From Thalassospira sp. HJ (GTDB lineage: Bacteria > Pseudomonadota > Alphaproteobacteria > Rhodospirillales > Thalassospiraceae): DNA of 64,000 bases. The stretch is taken from NCBI RefSeq assembly GCF_000948415.1, contig NZ_JYII01000006.1:62001-126000 (forward strand), in the 5' to 3' direction. The notes under the pieces were generated by a model. The model searched no databases, was not told the DNA's origin, and saw nothing but the letters and a program-made list of their open reading frames with translations. Shown here piece by piece: positions 46,788 to 55,606 of the stretch. The stretch's first letter is position 1; each line of letters begins with the position of its first letter. The position numbers and the translations under genes were made by a program.

Positions 46788-47282
46788 TCAGGCAGGCAAA
46801 AGGTTGCGCGCCATCTTCCAGAAGGTCGTTCTGTCATAGCCCTCATGAACACCTTCGCCGGCAATTTCAAAGCCGCGCGATTTAAAGAAGGCGATATTGT
46901 CTTCAAGCTCGATCCGCACATGAAGGCGCATATTCTGTTTACCGCGATCTCGCGCAAAAGCGCAGGCTGCCTCGACCAATGCCTTGCCTGTACCCGATCC
47001 CATTAGCGCCGGATCGACCGAAAGCTTGTAAAGATAGGCATCCTTGCCGACATCCTCGATCCAGATTTGGCCGATGACATTGCCCATGGCATCGCGGGCG
47101 ACAAACAGCGTGTCGCGGGCGAAACGCCATTGCAGTTCGGAAACCGAAACCGATTTGGCCGAGCTTGGCGGATCAACGATGCCGTCCTGAAAGGCAAAGG
47201 CGGCAAGCAGAATTTCAACAAGCCTCTCAAACGAAACTTCATCGGCGGTTTCGATGAGTGTGATCTCGATACTGGACGTCAT
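46788..47282 (-). CDS. GNAT-family acetyltransferase
   Basis: 164 residues with an acetyl-CoA fold: VARDAMGNVIGQIWIEDV, LYKLSVDPALMGSGTGKALV (the pyrophosphate loop, where the usual R/Q-GxGxG/A appears as MGSGTG), and AFFKSRGFEIAGEGVHEGY. Substrate not identifiable; no toxin-antitoxin partner nearby. Confidence 0.86.
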   Translation of the reverse strand: MTSSIEITLIETADEVSFERLVEILLAAFAFQDGIVDPPSSAKSVSVSELQWRFARDTLFVARDAMGNVIGQIWIEDVGKDAYLYKLSVDPALMGSGTGKALVEAACAFARDRGKQNMRLHVRIELEDNIAFFKSRGFEIAGEGVHEGYDRTTFWKMARNLLPA

Positions 47283-47440
47283 GGGGTTCCACGTGCAAAC
47301 TGTCGGGTGTGATGTGTGAACACTACGCCATAATTCTTACGTAAACGGAAAATATGGACTGCTCTTAGCTCCGCCCTTGACGTAGCGGGTCGATATACTA
47401 TGTTCCGCCCCATTGTTTCCCAGTCGGATATGATGCACTG

Positions 47441-48397
47441 ATGCATAACTTCCTCGATTTTGAAAAGCCGATCGCCGAACTTGAAGGCAAGATCGAAGAG
47501 CTCCGTCACCTGACGGGCAATGACGAAGTCAACATCGCAGACGAAGTCTCGCGCCTGCAGGAAAAGCTGACCAAGCTTTTGCAGGGCACCTATGGCAAGC
47601 TGACCCCCTGGCAGAAAACCCAGGTGGCGCGCCATCCGGATCGTCCGCATTTCACCGACTATATCGCCAACCTGTTTGACGATTTCACCCCGCTTTCCGG
47701 TGACCGCCAGTTTGGCGAAGACGCCGCAATCATCGGTGGTTTCGGTCGTTTGCAGGGCCGCACGGTGATGGTGATTGGCCATGAAAAAGGCCGCGATACC
47801 GAAACCCGCGTGAAACACAATTTCGGTTCCGCCCGTCCAGAAGGTTATCGCAAGGCGATCCGCCTGATGCGCATGGCCGAACGATTCAACATTCCGGTTG
47901 TCACCCTTGTTGATACCGCCGGTGCCTTCCCGGGTGCCGATGCCGAGGCACGCGGCCAGTCCGAAGCCATCGCACGGTCGATCGAAGCCTGCCTTGATAT
48001 CAAGGTACCGCTGGTCTCCGTGATCATTGGCGAAGGCGGATCGGGTGGTGCGATTGCGCTTGCGGTCGCAAACTCGGTACTGATGCTTGAAAACTCGATC
48101 TATTCGGTGATTTCGCCGGAAGGCTGTGCATCCATTCTGTGGCGTTCGGGCGATGAAGCCAAAACAGCTGCCGAGGCGCTGCGTCTGACCGCACAGGATC
48201 TTTTACAGCTTGGCGTCATTGATGAAATCGTGCCCGAGCCGCTTGGCGGTGCACAGCGCAATGCCAAGGAAGCCTGCAAACGGGTTGGCAATGCGATCAT
48301 CAAGGCCCTTGAAAGCATGGACGATGTCGAAGGTGGTGTTCTCAAGGCCCGCCGTCGTGACAAGTTCCTTGAAATGGGCCGCAAAGGCCTGAACTGA
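47441..48397 (+). CDS. accA: Acetyl-CoA carboxylase carboxyltransferase alpha subunit
   Basis: 318 residues, usual length. Motifs: [87 protein letters not shown] and [11 protein letters not shown]. Makes malonyl-CoA with AccD. ATG at 47441 has only a weak ribosome site. A long hairpin terminator follows. Confidence 0.97.
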   Translation: MHNFLDFEKPIAELEGKIEELRHLTGNDEVNIADEVSRLQEKLTKLLQGTYGKLTPWQKTQVARHPDRPHFTDYIANLFDDFTPLSGDRQFGEDAAIIGGFGRLQGRTVMVIGHEKGRDTETRVKHNFGSARPEGYRKAIRLMRMAERFNIPVVTLVDTAGAFPGADAEARGQSEAIARSIEACLDIKVPLVSVIIGEGGSGGAIALAVANSVLMLENSIYSVISPEGCASILWRSGDEAKTAAEALRLTAQDLLQLGVIDEIVPEPLGGAQRNAKEACKRVGNAIIKALESMDDVEGGVLKARRRDKFLEMGRKGLN

Positions 48398-48406
48398 TTT
48401 TCCATT

Positions 48407-48442
48407 CAGGGCGCAGACCATCGAAAGCGATGCTGCGCCCTG
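48407..48442 (+). terminator. Terminator of accA
   Basis: Stem CAGGGCGCAG / CTGCGCCCTG enclosing an inner CATCG-aaag-CGATG hairpin, then TTGTTATTTT; ten bases past the stop. Confidence 0.87.
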
Positions 48443-48523
48443 TTGTTATTTTCCGGCGCAGTCTGTCCGTCGGTGACATCCGGCACAATGAAGCGCCCTT
48501 TTCCGACTTGGTCGGGAGGCATC

Positions 48524-49360
48524 ATGAACTTTCTTCGCCGGATCGTTGAATCCAGCCGTTTTCAGAATTTCATCACCGCCGTCATCGCGCTGAATGCCGT
48601 CATCCTCGGGCTTGAAACATCCCCGACCGTGATGGATGCTGCGGGTACGCTCCTGCATGCGCTTGATCAGATCGCCGTTGCGATCTTTGTCGTCGAACTT
48701 CTGATGAAACTGGTTGTCTACCGGTTGGCCTTTTTCAAGCGCGCCTGGAATATCTTTGATTTCACGATTGTTGCCATCACCCTGCTGCCTGCGGGCCAAG
48801 GGGTTTCGGTCCTGCGTGCGCTGCGTATCCTGCGTGCCTTCCGCCTGATTTCAACCGTGCCTTCCATGCGCAAGGTTGTCGAAGCGCTGATGCGCGCCAT
48901 TCCCGGCATGATTTCGGTTCTGACCCTGCTGTCGCTGGTGTTTTATGTCTCAGCCGTGATGGCGACCAAACTGTTCGGGCAGGGTTTCCCCGACTGGTTT
49001 GGCAATATTGGCGCGTCGCTTTATTCCCTGTTCCAGATCATGACGCTGGAAAGCTGGTCGATGGGGATCGTCCGTCCGGTGATGGAGTCTTATCCGTTGG
49101 CATGGATGTTCTTCGTGCCATTCATCCTGATTACGACCTTTGCGGTGCTCAACCTGTTTATCGCAATCGTGGTGGATGCGATGTCGACCCATGTTGACGT
49201 TGAAGAAACCCAGACACGCGATGTCATCGAACTTGATCACCGCGAAATCATGACGGAACTCCGCGCACTTCGGGCAGAAATGAGCAAACTGGCCGCAGCA
49301 CAGAACCCGCAATCAGGCACCACACCGTCAGACGAAAACGGGTCAAAAGAAACCACCTGA
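48524..49360 (+). CDS. NaChBac-type voltage-gated sodium channel
   Basis: 278 residues, single-repeat six-helix ion channel. S4 carries repeated Arg (VSVLRALRILRAFRLIS), the pore has the filter TLESWSMG (compare TLESWASG in NaChBac), S6 is FILITTFAVLNLFIAIVVDAM, and the C-terminus ends in a helical/coiled-coil stretch (EIMTELRALRAEMSKLA) as in NavAb-type channels. ATG at 48524 with GGGAGG upstream is preferred to the frame start at 48443. Roles in marine bacteria include motility and ion homeostasis; no partner gene is nearby. Confidence 0.92.
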   Translation: MNFLRRIVESSRFQNFITAVIALNAVILGLETSPTVMDAAGTLLHALDQIAVAIFVVELLMKLVVYRLAFFKRAWNIFDFTIVAITLLPAGQGVSVLRALRILRAFRLISTVPSMRKVVEALMRAIPGMISVLTLLSLVFYVSAVMATKLFGQGFPDWFGNIGASLYSLFQIMTLESWSMGIVRPVMESYPLAWMFFVPFILITTFAVLNLFIAIVVDAMSTHVDVEETQTRDVIELDHREIMTELRALRAEMSKLAAAQNPQSGTTPSDENGSKETT

Positions 49361-49474
49361 TCGACCGGTCAGGATTGGCTTGCCTGCAAAATTTGGAACT
49401 TTCCTTATAAAAGGGGGTGGTTAAACGCCCCGAACCTCGTCTAATCTTTCGACAAAATATCGGGAGATCGGGGA

Positions 49475-50254
49475 ATGAGACTAACGTTTGCGGGGACAGG
49501 CTCGGCCTTTTGTATGGCCGCCGACAATTTTCAGAGCAACATGGTTCTGGAAACGACCCCGTCGGGCAATGACCAGCCACAGCGCCTGCTGATTGACTGT
49601 GGTTCGGACGCGCGCCATTCGCTGCGCAATCTTGGTTATATGCCAAACGACTTTCATGGCGTTTATATCAGCCATCTGCATTCGGACCATATCGGTGGTC
49701 TGGAATGGATGGCGCTGGCCAATTACTTTGTCTTCGAAGGCCATCGCGTCGAACTGTTTGCTGTCAATGAACTGCTCGACCCGCTTTGGGAACATTCGCT
49801 GCGCGGCGGGCTTGAAACCAGCGACCATGGCAACAGCAAGCTGTCATCCTATTTCGATGTGGTACCGCTGACCACCAAGGACGGATTTGACTGGAACGGC
49901 ATGCATTTCGATGTCATCCCCGTACCCCATGTCGTCACCCCGGAAAGCACGATGTTTTCCTATGCGCTGTTCGGGCACGGCAAGAACAAGTCCTTTTTCC
50001 TCAGCACGGATGCGATTTTCAATCCACAAGACCATATGCCGTTCTACAAAAAGGCGGATATCATCTTTCAGGATTGCGAACTTGGCCCCCGTCATTCCGG
50101 GGTGCATGCACATTACGACGAACTTTTGACCCTGCCCGACGACGTAAAGGCAAAGATGTGGCTGTATCACTATCAGGCATATGACAAGCCCGACGCCGTG
50201 GCAGACGGATTTTGCGGATTCATTGAGCCGGAACAAAGTTTTGATCTTGGTTGA
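49475..50254 (+). CDS. Metallo-beta-lactamase-fold hydrolase
   Basis: 259 residues. Metal-binding motif SHLHSDHIGG, an N-terminal RLTFAGTGSAFCMAADNFQSN typical of RNase Z/PhnP-like branches, later VPHVVTPESTMFSY, FFLSTDAIF and HAHYDELLTL. Substrate unknown. It lies 93 bases before the cNMP-binding ABC exporter on the same strand and both could form one functional unit. Confidence 0.85.
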   Translation: MRLTFAGTGSAFCMAADNFQSNMVLETTPSGNDQPQRLLIDCGSDARHSLRNLGYMPNDFHGVYISHLHSDHIGGLEWMALANYFVFEGHRVELFAVNELLDPLWEHSLRGGLETSDHGNSKLSSYFDVVPLTTKDGFDWNGMHFDVIPVPHVVTPESTMFSYALFGHGKNKSFFLSTDAIFNPQDHMPFYKKADIIFQDCELGPRHSGVHAHYDELLTLPDDVKAKMWLYHYQAYDKPDAVADGFCGFIEPEQSFDLG

Positions 50255-50347
50255 TCGGACATCCGGCGCATAATCTGCACACTACCCAAACAATAAAACG
50301 AGCAAACGGGACAAAAATGTTCCAGATCCACAAAACGGGACGTGCGA

Positions 50348-53300
50348 ATGCCAAAATCGGTTTTTGCCTATATCTGGCGTCATAGCCGCCTCCAGCAGAT
50401 CATTCTCACACTGATCACGCTGGCCTCTTTCCCGTTCCTGTATTACTCGCTTGATCTGCCCAAACAGATCGTCAACGAAGCCATCGGTGGTGCCGGGTCG
50501 CCCTATGACATCATGGGTATTGACCTCAACCAGATCGAATATCTGTTCGCACTTTCGGCGATTTTCCTGTCGCTTGTGTTTGTGAATGGCGGCTTCAAAT
50601 ATTTCATCAACGTCTATCAGGGCGTAATGGCCGAACGGATGCTGCGTCGCATGCGTTACGAGCTTTATGATCGCGTCCTGCGTTTCCCGCTGCCGCATTT
50701 CCGCAAGACAAGTCAGGGCGAAATCGTTTCCATGATCACCGCCGAAGCCGAACCGCTGGGTGGCTTCTTTGGCGAGGCTTATGCCCTACCACTTTATCAG
50801 GGCGGCATCCTGATCACGATTTCGGCCTTTATCTTTATTCAGGACCCTCTGATGGGGATGGCGGCAGTCGCATTCTATCCGTTACAGGCCTACCTGATTC
50901 CGAAGCTGCAGCGTCGTGTCAATTTGCTTGGCAAACAGCGCGTACAAAACGTGCGCCGCATGTCCGAACATATCGGTGAAACTGTTGGCGGTGCCACAGA
51001 CATTCGTGCCAATGAAACGCAGGGCTTCGAGCTTACCCACTTCACACAGCGGCTTGGCCGGATTTTCGAGATCCGCAAGGAAATCTATTTCCGGAAGTTC
51101 TTTATCAAGTTCCTGAATAACTTCATCGCCCAGATCACACCGTTCTTCTTCTACTCGATCGGTGGCTATCTTGTGATTACCGGTGATCTGAGCTTCGGGG
51201 CACTTGTCGCGGCTCTTGCCGCCTATAAGGACATGTCGGCACCCTGGAAAGAGCTTCTTGCGTATTATCAGCGCCTTGCAGACGCCAACATCAAGTACGA
51301 ACAGTTGCACGAACAGTTCGAGCTGCCTGATCTGTCCCCCGAGCACCAGCTTATTGCGCCGCTTTCACCGAAATTGAAAGGCCCGCTTGATGTCAGTGCC
51401 CTGTCATGGACTGACGAGGATGGCACCCGCGTTGTCGAAAACGTTTCGTTTAACATGGAATTGCCGGGCAATGCCCTTTTGACCGGGGCCTCTGACAGCG
51501 GCAAATCGCAACTTGCACGCCTGCTTGCTCATATTCTTGACCCGACGACCGGGCGGATCCAGTTCGCCGATTTCGATGCCACAACCCTTCCCTCGGCAGT
51601 CGTCGGGCAACGTTTGGCCTATGTCGGGGCCGATGCCTATCTGTTTAACGGCAGCATATCCGATAACCTGTTCTATGGCCTGAAACATCGTCCGGTCCTG
51701 CTCGAACAGGATAACGATAACGAGGCACCATCAGAAACCGCAACCGGCAAAGACGTCGTTCCCGCCAATGCGGAACACGAAGCGGTAAAACATTTTCCGG
51801 ATCCAAAATTCGTCGATGTGATCGAACTTGCCGATCCTGCCGAATTGCCGTGGAAACTGACCCGCGAGATGTATGACGAGATCAAGATGTCGGGGAATAT
51901 CCCCTATGATCCGTCGGCCGAGTGGATTGATTATGTCGGGCCGGGCTTTGCATCGCGCGAAGACCTGCAAAAGGAACTGATGCGCCTGCTTGAGGTCGTC
52001 GGTCTTGATCGAGACATTTACCGTATCGGTCTTTTGCGCCGCATCAGCCCGGAAGAACGCCCGGAACTGGTCCAGTCGGTTCTGACCGTGCGCCCGCGTC
52101 TTAAGGAAATCCTTGCAGAACGGCAGTTGTCTGACCTTGTCGAGCCCTATGATTTCGAAAAGTACAATGATAACGCGCCGGTCGGCGTGAACATCATGTT
52201 CGGGACACCGTCGCGCACGGAATTCAAGCGGTTTGATTTCCTGTCGCATCCCTATATTCAGAAAAGCCTGCGCGACAGCGGCCTGTACGACAAGATGGTC
52301 AAGATGGGCCGTGAAACGCTTGATCTGATGATCGAACTGTTTACCGGCCTGCCCCCGGGGCATGAGTTCTTTGACCGATACAGCTTTGTCTCGGCCGATG
52401 AAATGCCCGAAGTCAAAAACATCCTGCGCCGGACCGAAGGCGTCGCGGTCGATGACATGCGCAAGGAAGACCAGCTGCGTCTTCTTGATGTTGCCATGCA
52501 TCTGACCCCGGCCCGACATCGTCTGCGCGTGATTGATGACGATTTCCGTGACCTCGTGCTGAAGGCCCGCCCCAAGGTGCGCGCAAACCTGCCCAAAGAA
52601 CTGGCAGGCTATATCGACTTCTTCGAGGCCGATGGCTATGCCCCGGCCGCACCGATCCTTGATAACTTGCTGTTTGGTCGCTTTGCCTATGGCCGTGCAA
52701 ATTCTGAGGAACGCGTGGGCGAGGTCCTGTTTGAGATTGCCCACGAAGGCGGACTTTACGAGGGGCTTGTGGCACTCGGCCTTGAAAGTCAGGTCGGTGT
52801 CGGCGGTAGTCGCATGTCCCAGACATTGCGTCAGAAAATCGCCCTTGTCCGTGCACTGATCAAGAACCCGGATCTTCTTGTGGTCGATGAAGGACTGTCG
52901 GCACTTGATCGCGAAACCCGCGAAAGCATCATCAACTATCTGACCGGTGAAAGCGATCATACCAGTCTGATCTGGGTCGATGACGATGATCACGCCGGCG
53001 AAAAGTTCGACACACTTTTGCATATGTCGAATGGCAAGCTGGTCAAACGCCGCAGCATGGCCGATGACAGCGAAACCACCACAGATGACGGCGAAGACGA
53101 TGCAGCCGCACTGGCAAGTGGCGACATCGATCAGGAAGTCCGGTTGCTACGCACCATTCCGTTGTTTGCCGGGCTCGACCCCAGTGTCGTCAAGCTGCTG
53201 GCCTTTACCAGCCCGCGCCTGACCTTCAAACATGGCGAGGTTCTCGTCAAACAGGGGGATCCGGGCGATGCGGCCTTTATCGTCATTTCCGGGCGCGGTG

Positions 53301-53575
53301 AAATCTGGCTGACCACCGATGAACACCAGACGCTCAAACTGCGTGACGTCCATGCCAAGGAAGTCATTGGCGAGATTGCGCTTCTGGTCGACGCACCGCG
53401 TTCGGCAACCATCCGTGCGGTCGAGGACATGACGGTCCTGAAACTCGACAAGGCCGAATTCCTTGGTCTTGTCCGACAGGACCAGGCGGTCTCCAACCAG
53501 CTGATCCGTGTTCTTGCCGAACGGCTTGATCAGACCACCAAACAGCTGACCAACCGCAATAACGACAATAAATAA
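50348..53575 (+). CDS. ABC exporter with split ATPase domain and cNMP-binding domain
   Basis: 1075 residues. Exporter-type membrane domain (about 10-310), then an ATPase domain with Walker A GASDSGKSQL (about 383) and Q-loop region ending SISDNLFYGL (about 438). A foreign stretch of about 333 residues follows, until PILDNLLFGRFAYGR (about 771), which repeats the same DNL-[FL]-[YF]-G boundary; the domain then resumes with VGGSRMSQTLRQKIALVRAL (degenerate signature), Walker B LLVVDEGLSALD and a weak H-loop region. A cyclic-nucleotide-binding domain ends the protein (about 932-1060; GEIALLVDAPRSATIRA). ATG at 50348 is preferred to GTG at 50342. The combination is unusual; substrate unknown. Confidence 0.9.
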   Translation: MPKSVFAYIWRHSRLQQIILTLITLASFPFLYYSLDLPKQIVNEAIGGAGSPYDIMGIDLNQIEYLFALSAIFLSLVFVNGGFKYFINVYQGVMAERMLRRMRYELYDRVLRFPLPHFRKTSQGEIVSMITAEAEPLGGFFGEAYALPLYQGGILITISAFIFIQDPLMGMAAVAFYPLQAYLIPKLQRRVNLLGKQRVQNVRRMSEHIGETVGGATDIRANETQGFELTHFTQRLGRIFEIRKEIYFRKFFIKFLNNFIAQITPFFFYSIGGYLVITGDLSFGALVAALAAYKDMSAPWKELLAYYQRLADANIKYEQLHEQFELPDLSPEHQLIAPLSPKLKGPLDVSALSWTDEDGTRVVENVSFNMELPGNALLTGASDSGKSQLARLLAHILDPTTGRIQFADFDATTLPSAVVGQRLAYVGADAYLFNGSISDNLFYGLKHRPVLLEQDNDNEAPSETATGKDVVPANAEHEAVKHFPDPKFVDVIELADPAELPWKLTREMYDEIKMSGNIPYDPSAEWIDYVGPGFASREDLQKELMRLLEVVGLDRDIYRIGLLRRISPEERPELVQSVLTVRPRLKEILAERQLSDLVEPYDFEKYNDNAPVGVNIMFGTPSRTEFKRFDFLSHPYIQKSLRDSGLYDKMVKMGRETLDLMIELFTGLPPGHEFFDRYSFVSADEMPEVKNILRRTEGVAVDDMRKEDQLRLLDVAMHLTPARHRLRVIDDDFRDLVLKARPKVRANLPKELAGYIDFFEADGYAPAAPILDNLLFGRFAYGRANSEERVGEVLFEIAHEGGLYEGLVALGLESQVGVGGSRMSQTLRQKIALVRALIKNPDLLVVDEGLSALDRETRESIINYLTGESDHTSLIWVDDDDHAGEKFDTLLHMSNGKLVKRRSMADDSETTTDDGEDDAAALASGDIDQEVRLLRTIPLFAGLDPSVVKLLAFTSPRLTFKHGEVLVKQGDPGDAAFIVISGRGEIWLTTDEHQTLKLRDVHAKEVIGEIALLVDAPRSATIRAVEDMTVLKLDKAEFLGLVRQDQAVSNQLIRVLAERLDQTTKQLTNRNNDNK

Positions 53576-53581
53576 CGATCT

Positions 53582-53614
53582 GGACGGGGCACCATCATCA
53601 TGGCTGCTCCGTCC
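53582..53614 (+). terminator. Hairpin after the ABC exporter gene
   Basis: 9-bp stem GGACGGGGC / GCTCCGTCC (one wobble pair) enclosing CCAT-catc-ATGG, six bases past the stop, then TTCCGCCC without a T-run. Confidence 0.5.
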
Positions 53615-53648
53615 TTCCGCCCTTGCCTTACCTTATGAACTGCGCCTG

Positions 53649-53894
53649 ATGAACAAAATCGCCTCCATCCTGCTTGCCGGACTGCTTGCCATTGTCATGC
53701 TGGGCGGCTTTATCGCCCTTGTCGGCGGCAGTGTCATTGGTGCGCTTGTCTTTGTCATTGGCATCCCGGTCGCCTTCCCGATGTCGACCAGCGTCGTTGT
53801 ACTGTTCTTTACGGTCATCATCATCCGCACCGTCATCGAAAAACGCCGCCAGAAACGCGAAATGCGCAAATATCTTGATCGCGCAGAAGACTGA
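53649..53894 (+). CDS. Small two-helix membrane protein, unknown
   Basis: 81 residues. Two hydrophobic segments (about 5-35, SILLAGLLAIVMLGGFIALVG, and 48-62, VVVLFFTVIIIRTV) and a basic tail (EKRRQKREMRKYLDRAED). No family recognised. ATG at 53649 lacks a clear ribosome site; it lies after the exporter gene's hairpin. Confidence 0.5.
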   Translation: MNKIASILLAGLLAIVMLGGFIALVGGSVIGALVFVIGIPVAFPMSTSVVVLFFTVIIIRTVIEKRRQKREMRKYLDRAED

Positions 53895-54075
53895 TTTTCT
53901 GCGGGTTTTGACCGCTGGCAGAAAAAACATTCGTTTTTTGCCACTACTTGCCAAAAAAAACGCATCAAATGGCATGGAGTTCGGACACCTCCTCTGAGCC
54001 GGTATTGATACCTTCCTTCCAGTTCACATGACACGCTTTGCGCAACCCGCGCGAGGCCCAAGGAAGGAGGCCCCC

Positions 54076-55563
54076 ATGACGGCACAATCAAAGGAACAGC
54101 GTTGCGTATCGCTAAGCCAGCTTTCCGATCTGCGTTTGCTGCGCGAACATGCCTATATTGATGGCCGCTGGTGTTCGGCTGATAATCTTCAGGTGATCGA
54201 AGTCACCAACCCGTTTGACGGCAGCTTCATCGGCACCGTTCCGAACATGGGTGTTTCCGAAACCCGCAAGGCCATCGCCAGCGCCAAGGAAGCCTTCCCG
54301 GCATGGGCCGCCCTTCTGCCGCAGGAACGTGGCGCCGCACTGCGTCGCTGGCATGATCTTCTGATCGAAAACAAGGAAGACTTGGCCCTTCTGATGACCC
54401 TTGAACAGGGCAAGCCGATCAATGAAGCCCGCGGTGAAATCGACTATGCGGCAAGCTTCATCGATTTTTACGCCGAAGAAGCCAAACGGGTGAATGTCGA
54501 AAACATCACATCCCACCTGCCCGGCCGTAACATGACCGTCAAGCGCGAACCGATTGGCGTCACCGCTGCGGTCACGCCGTGGAACTTCCCGTGTGCGATG
54601 ATCACGCGCAAGGCTGCGGCTGCACTTGCCGCTGGTTGCTCCATGATTGTCCGCCCGGCAACCGAAACGCCGTTCTCGGCCACCGCATTGGCTGAACTGG
54701 CCGAGCGTGCGGGTATTCCGGCTGGCGTGTTTAACATCGTGACCGGTGATCCGAACCCGGTTGTTGGCGAGCTTTGCGGCAATACCGAAGTTCGCGCATT
54801 GTCCTTTACCGGTTCGACCGAGGTTGGCCGTCTTCTGCTGTCGCAGGGCGCGCAGACGATCAAGAAAATGTCGATGGAACTGGGTGGTCATGCGCCGTTC
54901 ATCGTCTTTGATGACGTCGATCTCGACGAGGCGGTTGCCCATGCGGTGAATGCCAAATTCGCCACCAGCGGGCAGGACTGCCTGGCAGCCAACCGCATCT
55001 TTGTTCAGCGCGATATTTATGACGACTTCCTTGATAAATATGCCAAGGCCATCGCAGAATTGCGGGTCGGCAACGGTATCGAGGAATATGTCGAAATCGG
55101 TCCGCTGATGCATGACCGTGCCGTTGCCAAATGCGAAGACCATGTCGCAGATGCCCGCGCCAAGGGCGCTCGCGTTTTGACCGGCGGCAAGAAAATGGGC
55201 GGGTTGTTCTATGCCCCGACCCTTCTGGCCGATGTCACGGACGACATGCAGATCTACCGCGAAGAAACATTCGGCCCGGTCGCCCCGGTCATGGCCTTTG
55301 ACACCGAGGACGAAGTCGTCACCAAGGCCAATGACAGCGAATATGGTCTGGCTGCCTACCTGATGACCAAGGATTATGACCGCGCCGCACGCGTTTCCAA
55401 CGCCCTTGAATACGGCATGGTCGCACTGAACTGCGTGAAAATCACCGGTGCACCGATCCCGTTTGGCGGTGTGAAACAATCCGGTCTGGGTCGCGAAGGA
55501 TCGCGCCATGGCCTCGAAGAATTTACCGAACTGAAATACGTCTGCGCTGCTTACAAAGCGTAA
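54076..55563 (+). CDS. doeC: NAD(P)-dependent semialdehyde dehydrogenase, DoeC-like
   Basis: 495 residues, aldehyde dehydrogenase family close to succinate-semialdehyde dehydrogenases. Motifs: VTPWNFPCAMITRKAAAALAAG, FTGSTEVGRLL, catalytic Glu in MELGGHAPFIVFDD and Cys in TSGQDCLAANRI. In ectoine degradation, DoeC oxidises aspartate-semialdehyde to aspartate; the assignment rests on its place next to a class III aminotransferase and the Ueh/Eut genes. ATG at 54076 (MTAQSKEQRC) with GGAAGGAGG upstream is preferred to ATG at 54028. A plain GabD role is the alternative. Confidence 0.82.
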   Translation: MTAQSKEQRCVSLSQLSDLRLLREHAYIDGRWCSADNLQVIEVTNPFDGSFIGTVPNMGVSETRKAIASAKEAFPAWAALLPQERGAALRRWHDLLIENKEDLALLMTLEQGKPINEARGEIDYAASFIDFYAEEAKRVNVENITSHLPGRNMTVKREPIGVTAAVTPWNFPCAMITRKAAAALAAGCSMIVRPATETPFSATALAELAERAGIPAGVFNIVTGDPNPVVGELCGNTEVRALSFTGSTEVGRLLLSQGAQTIKKMSMELGGHAPFIVFDDVDLDEAVAHAVNAKFATSGQDCLAANRIFVQRDIYDDFLDKYAKAIAELRVGNGIEEYVEIGPLMHDRAVAKCEDHVADARAKGARVLTGGKKMGGLFYAPTLLADVTDDMQIYREETFGPVAPVMAFDTEDEVVTKANDSEYGLAAYLMTKDYDRAARVSNALEYGMVALNCVKITGAPIPFGGVKQSGLGREGSRHGLEEFTELKYVCAAYKA

Positions 55564-55606
55564 AGCGCGCAAAAGGCATCAACCGCATTCACATGGGAGA
55601 ATTAAA

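Noticed and set aside
51731-53023. 430-codon minus-strand frame inside the ABC exporter gene
   Set aside because: No motifs; the plus-strand gene has Walker motifs and a CNB domain continuing through it.
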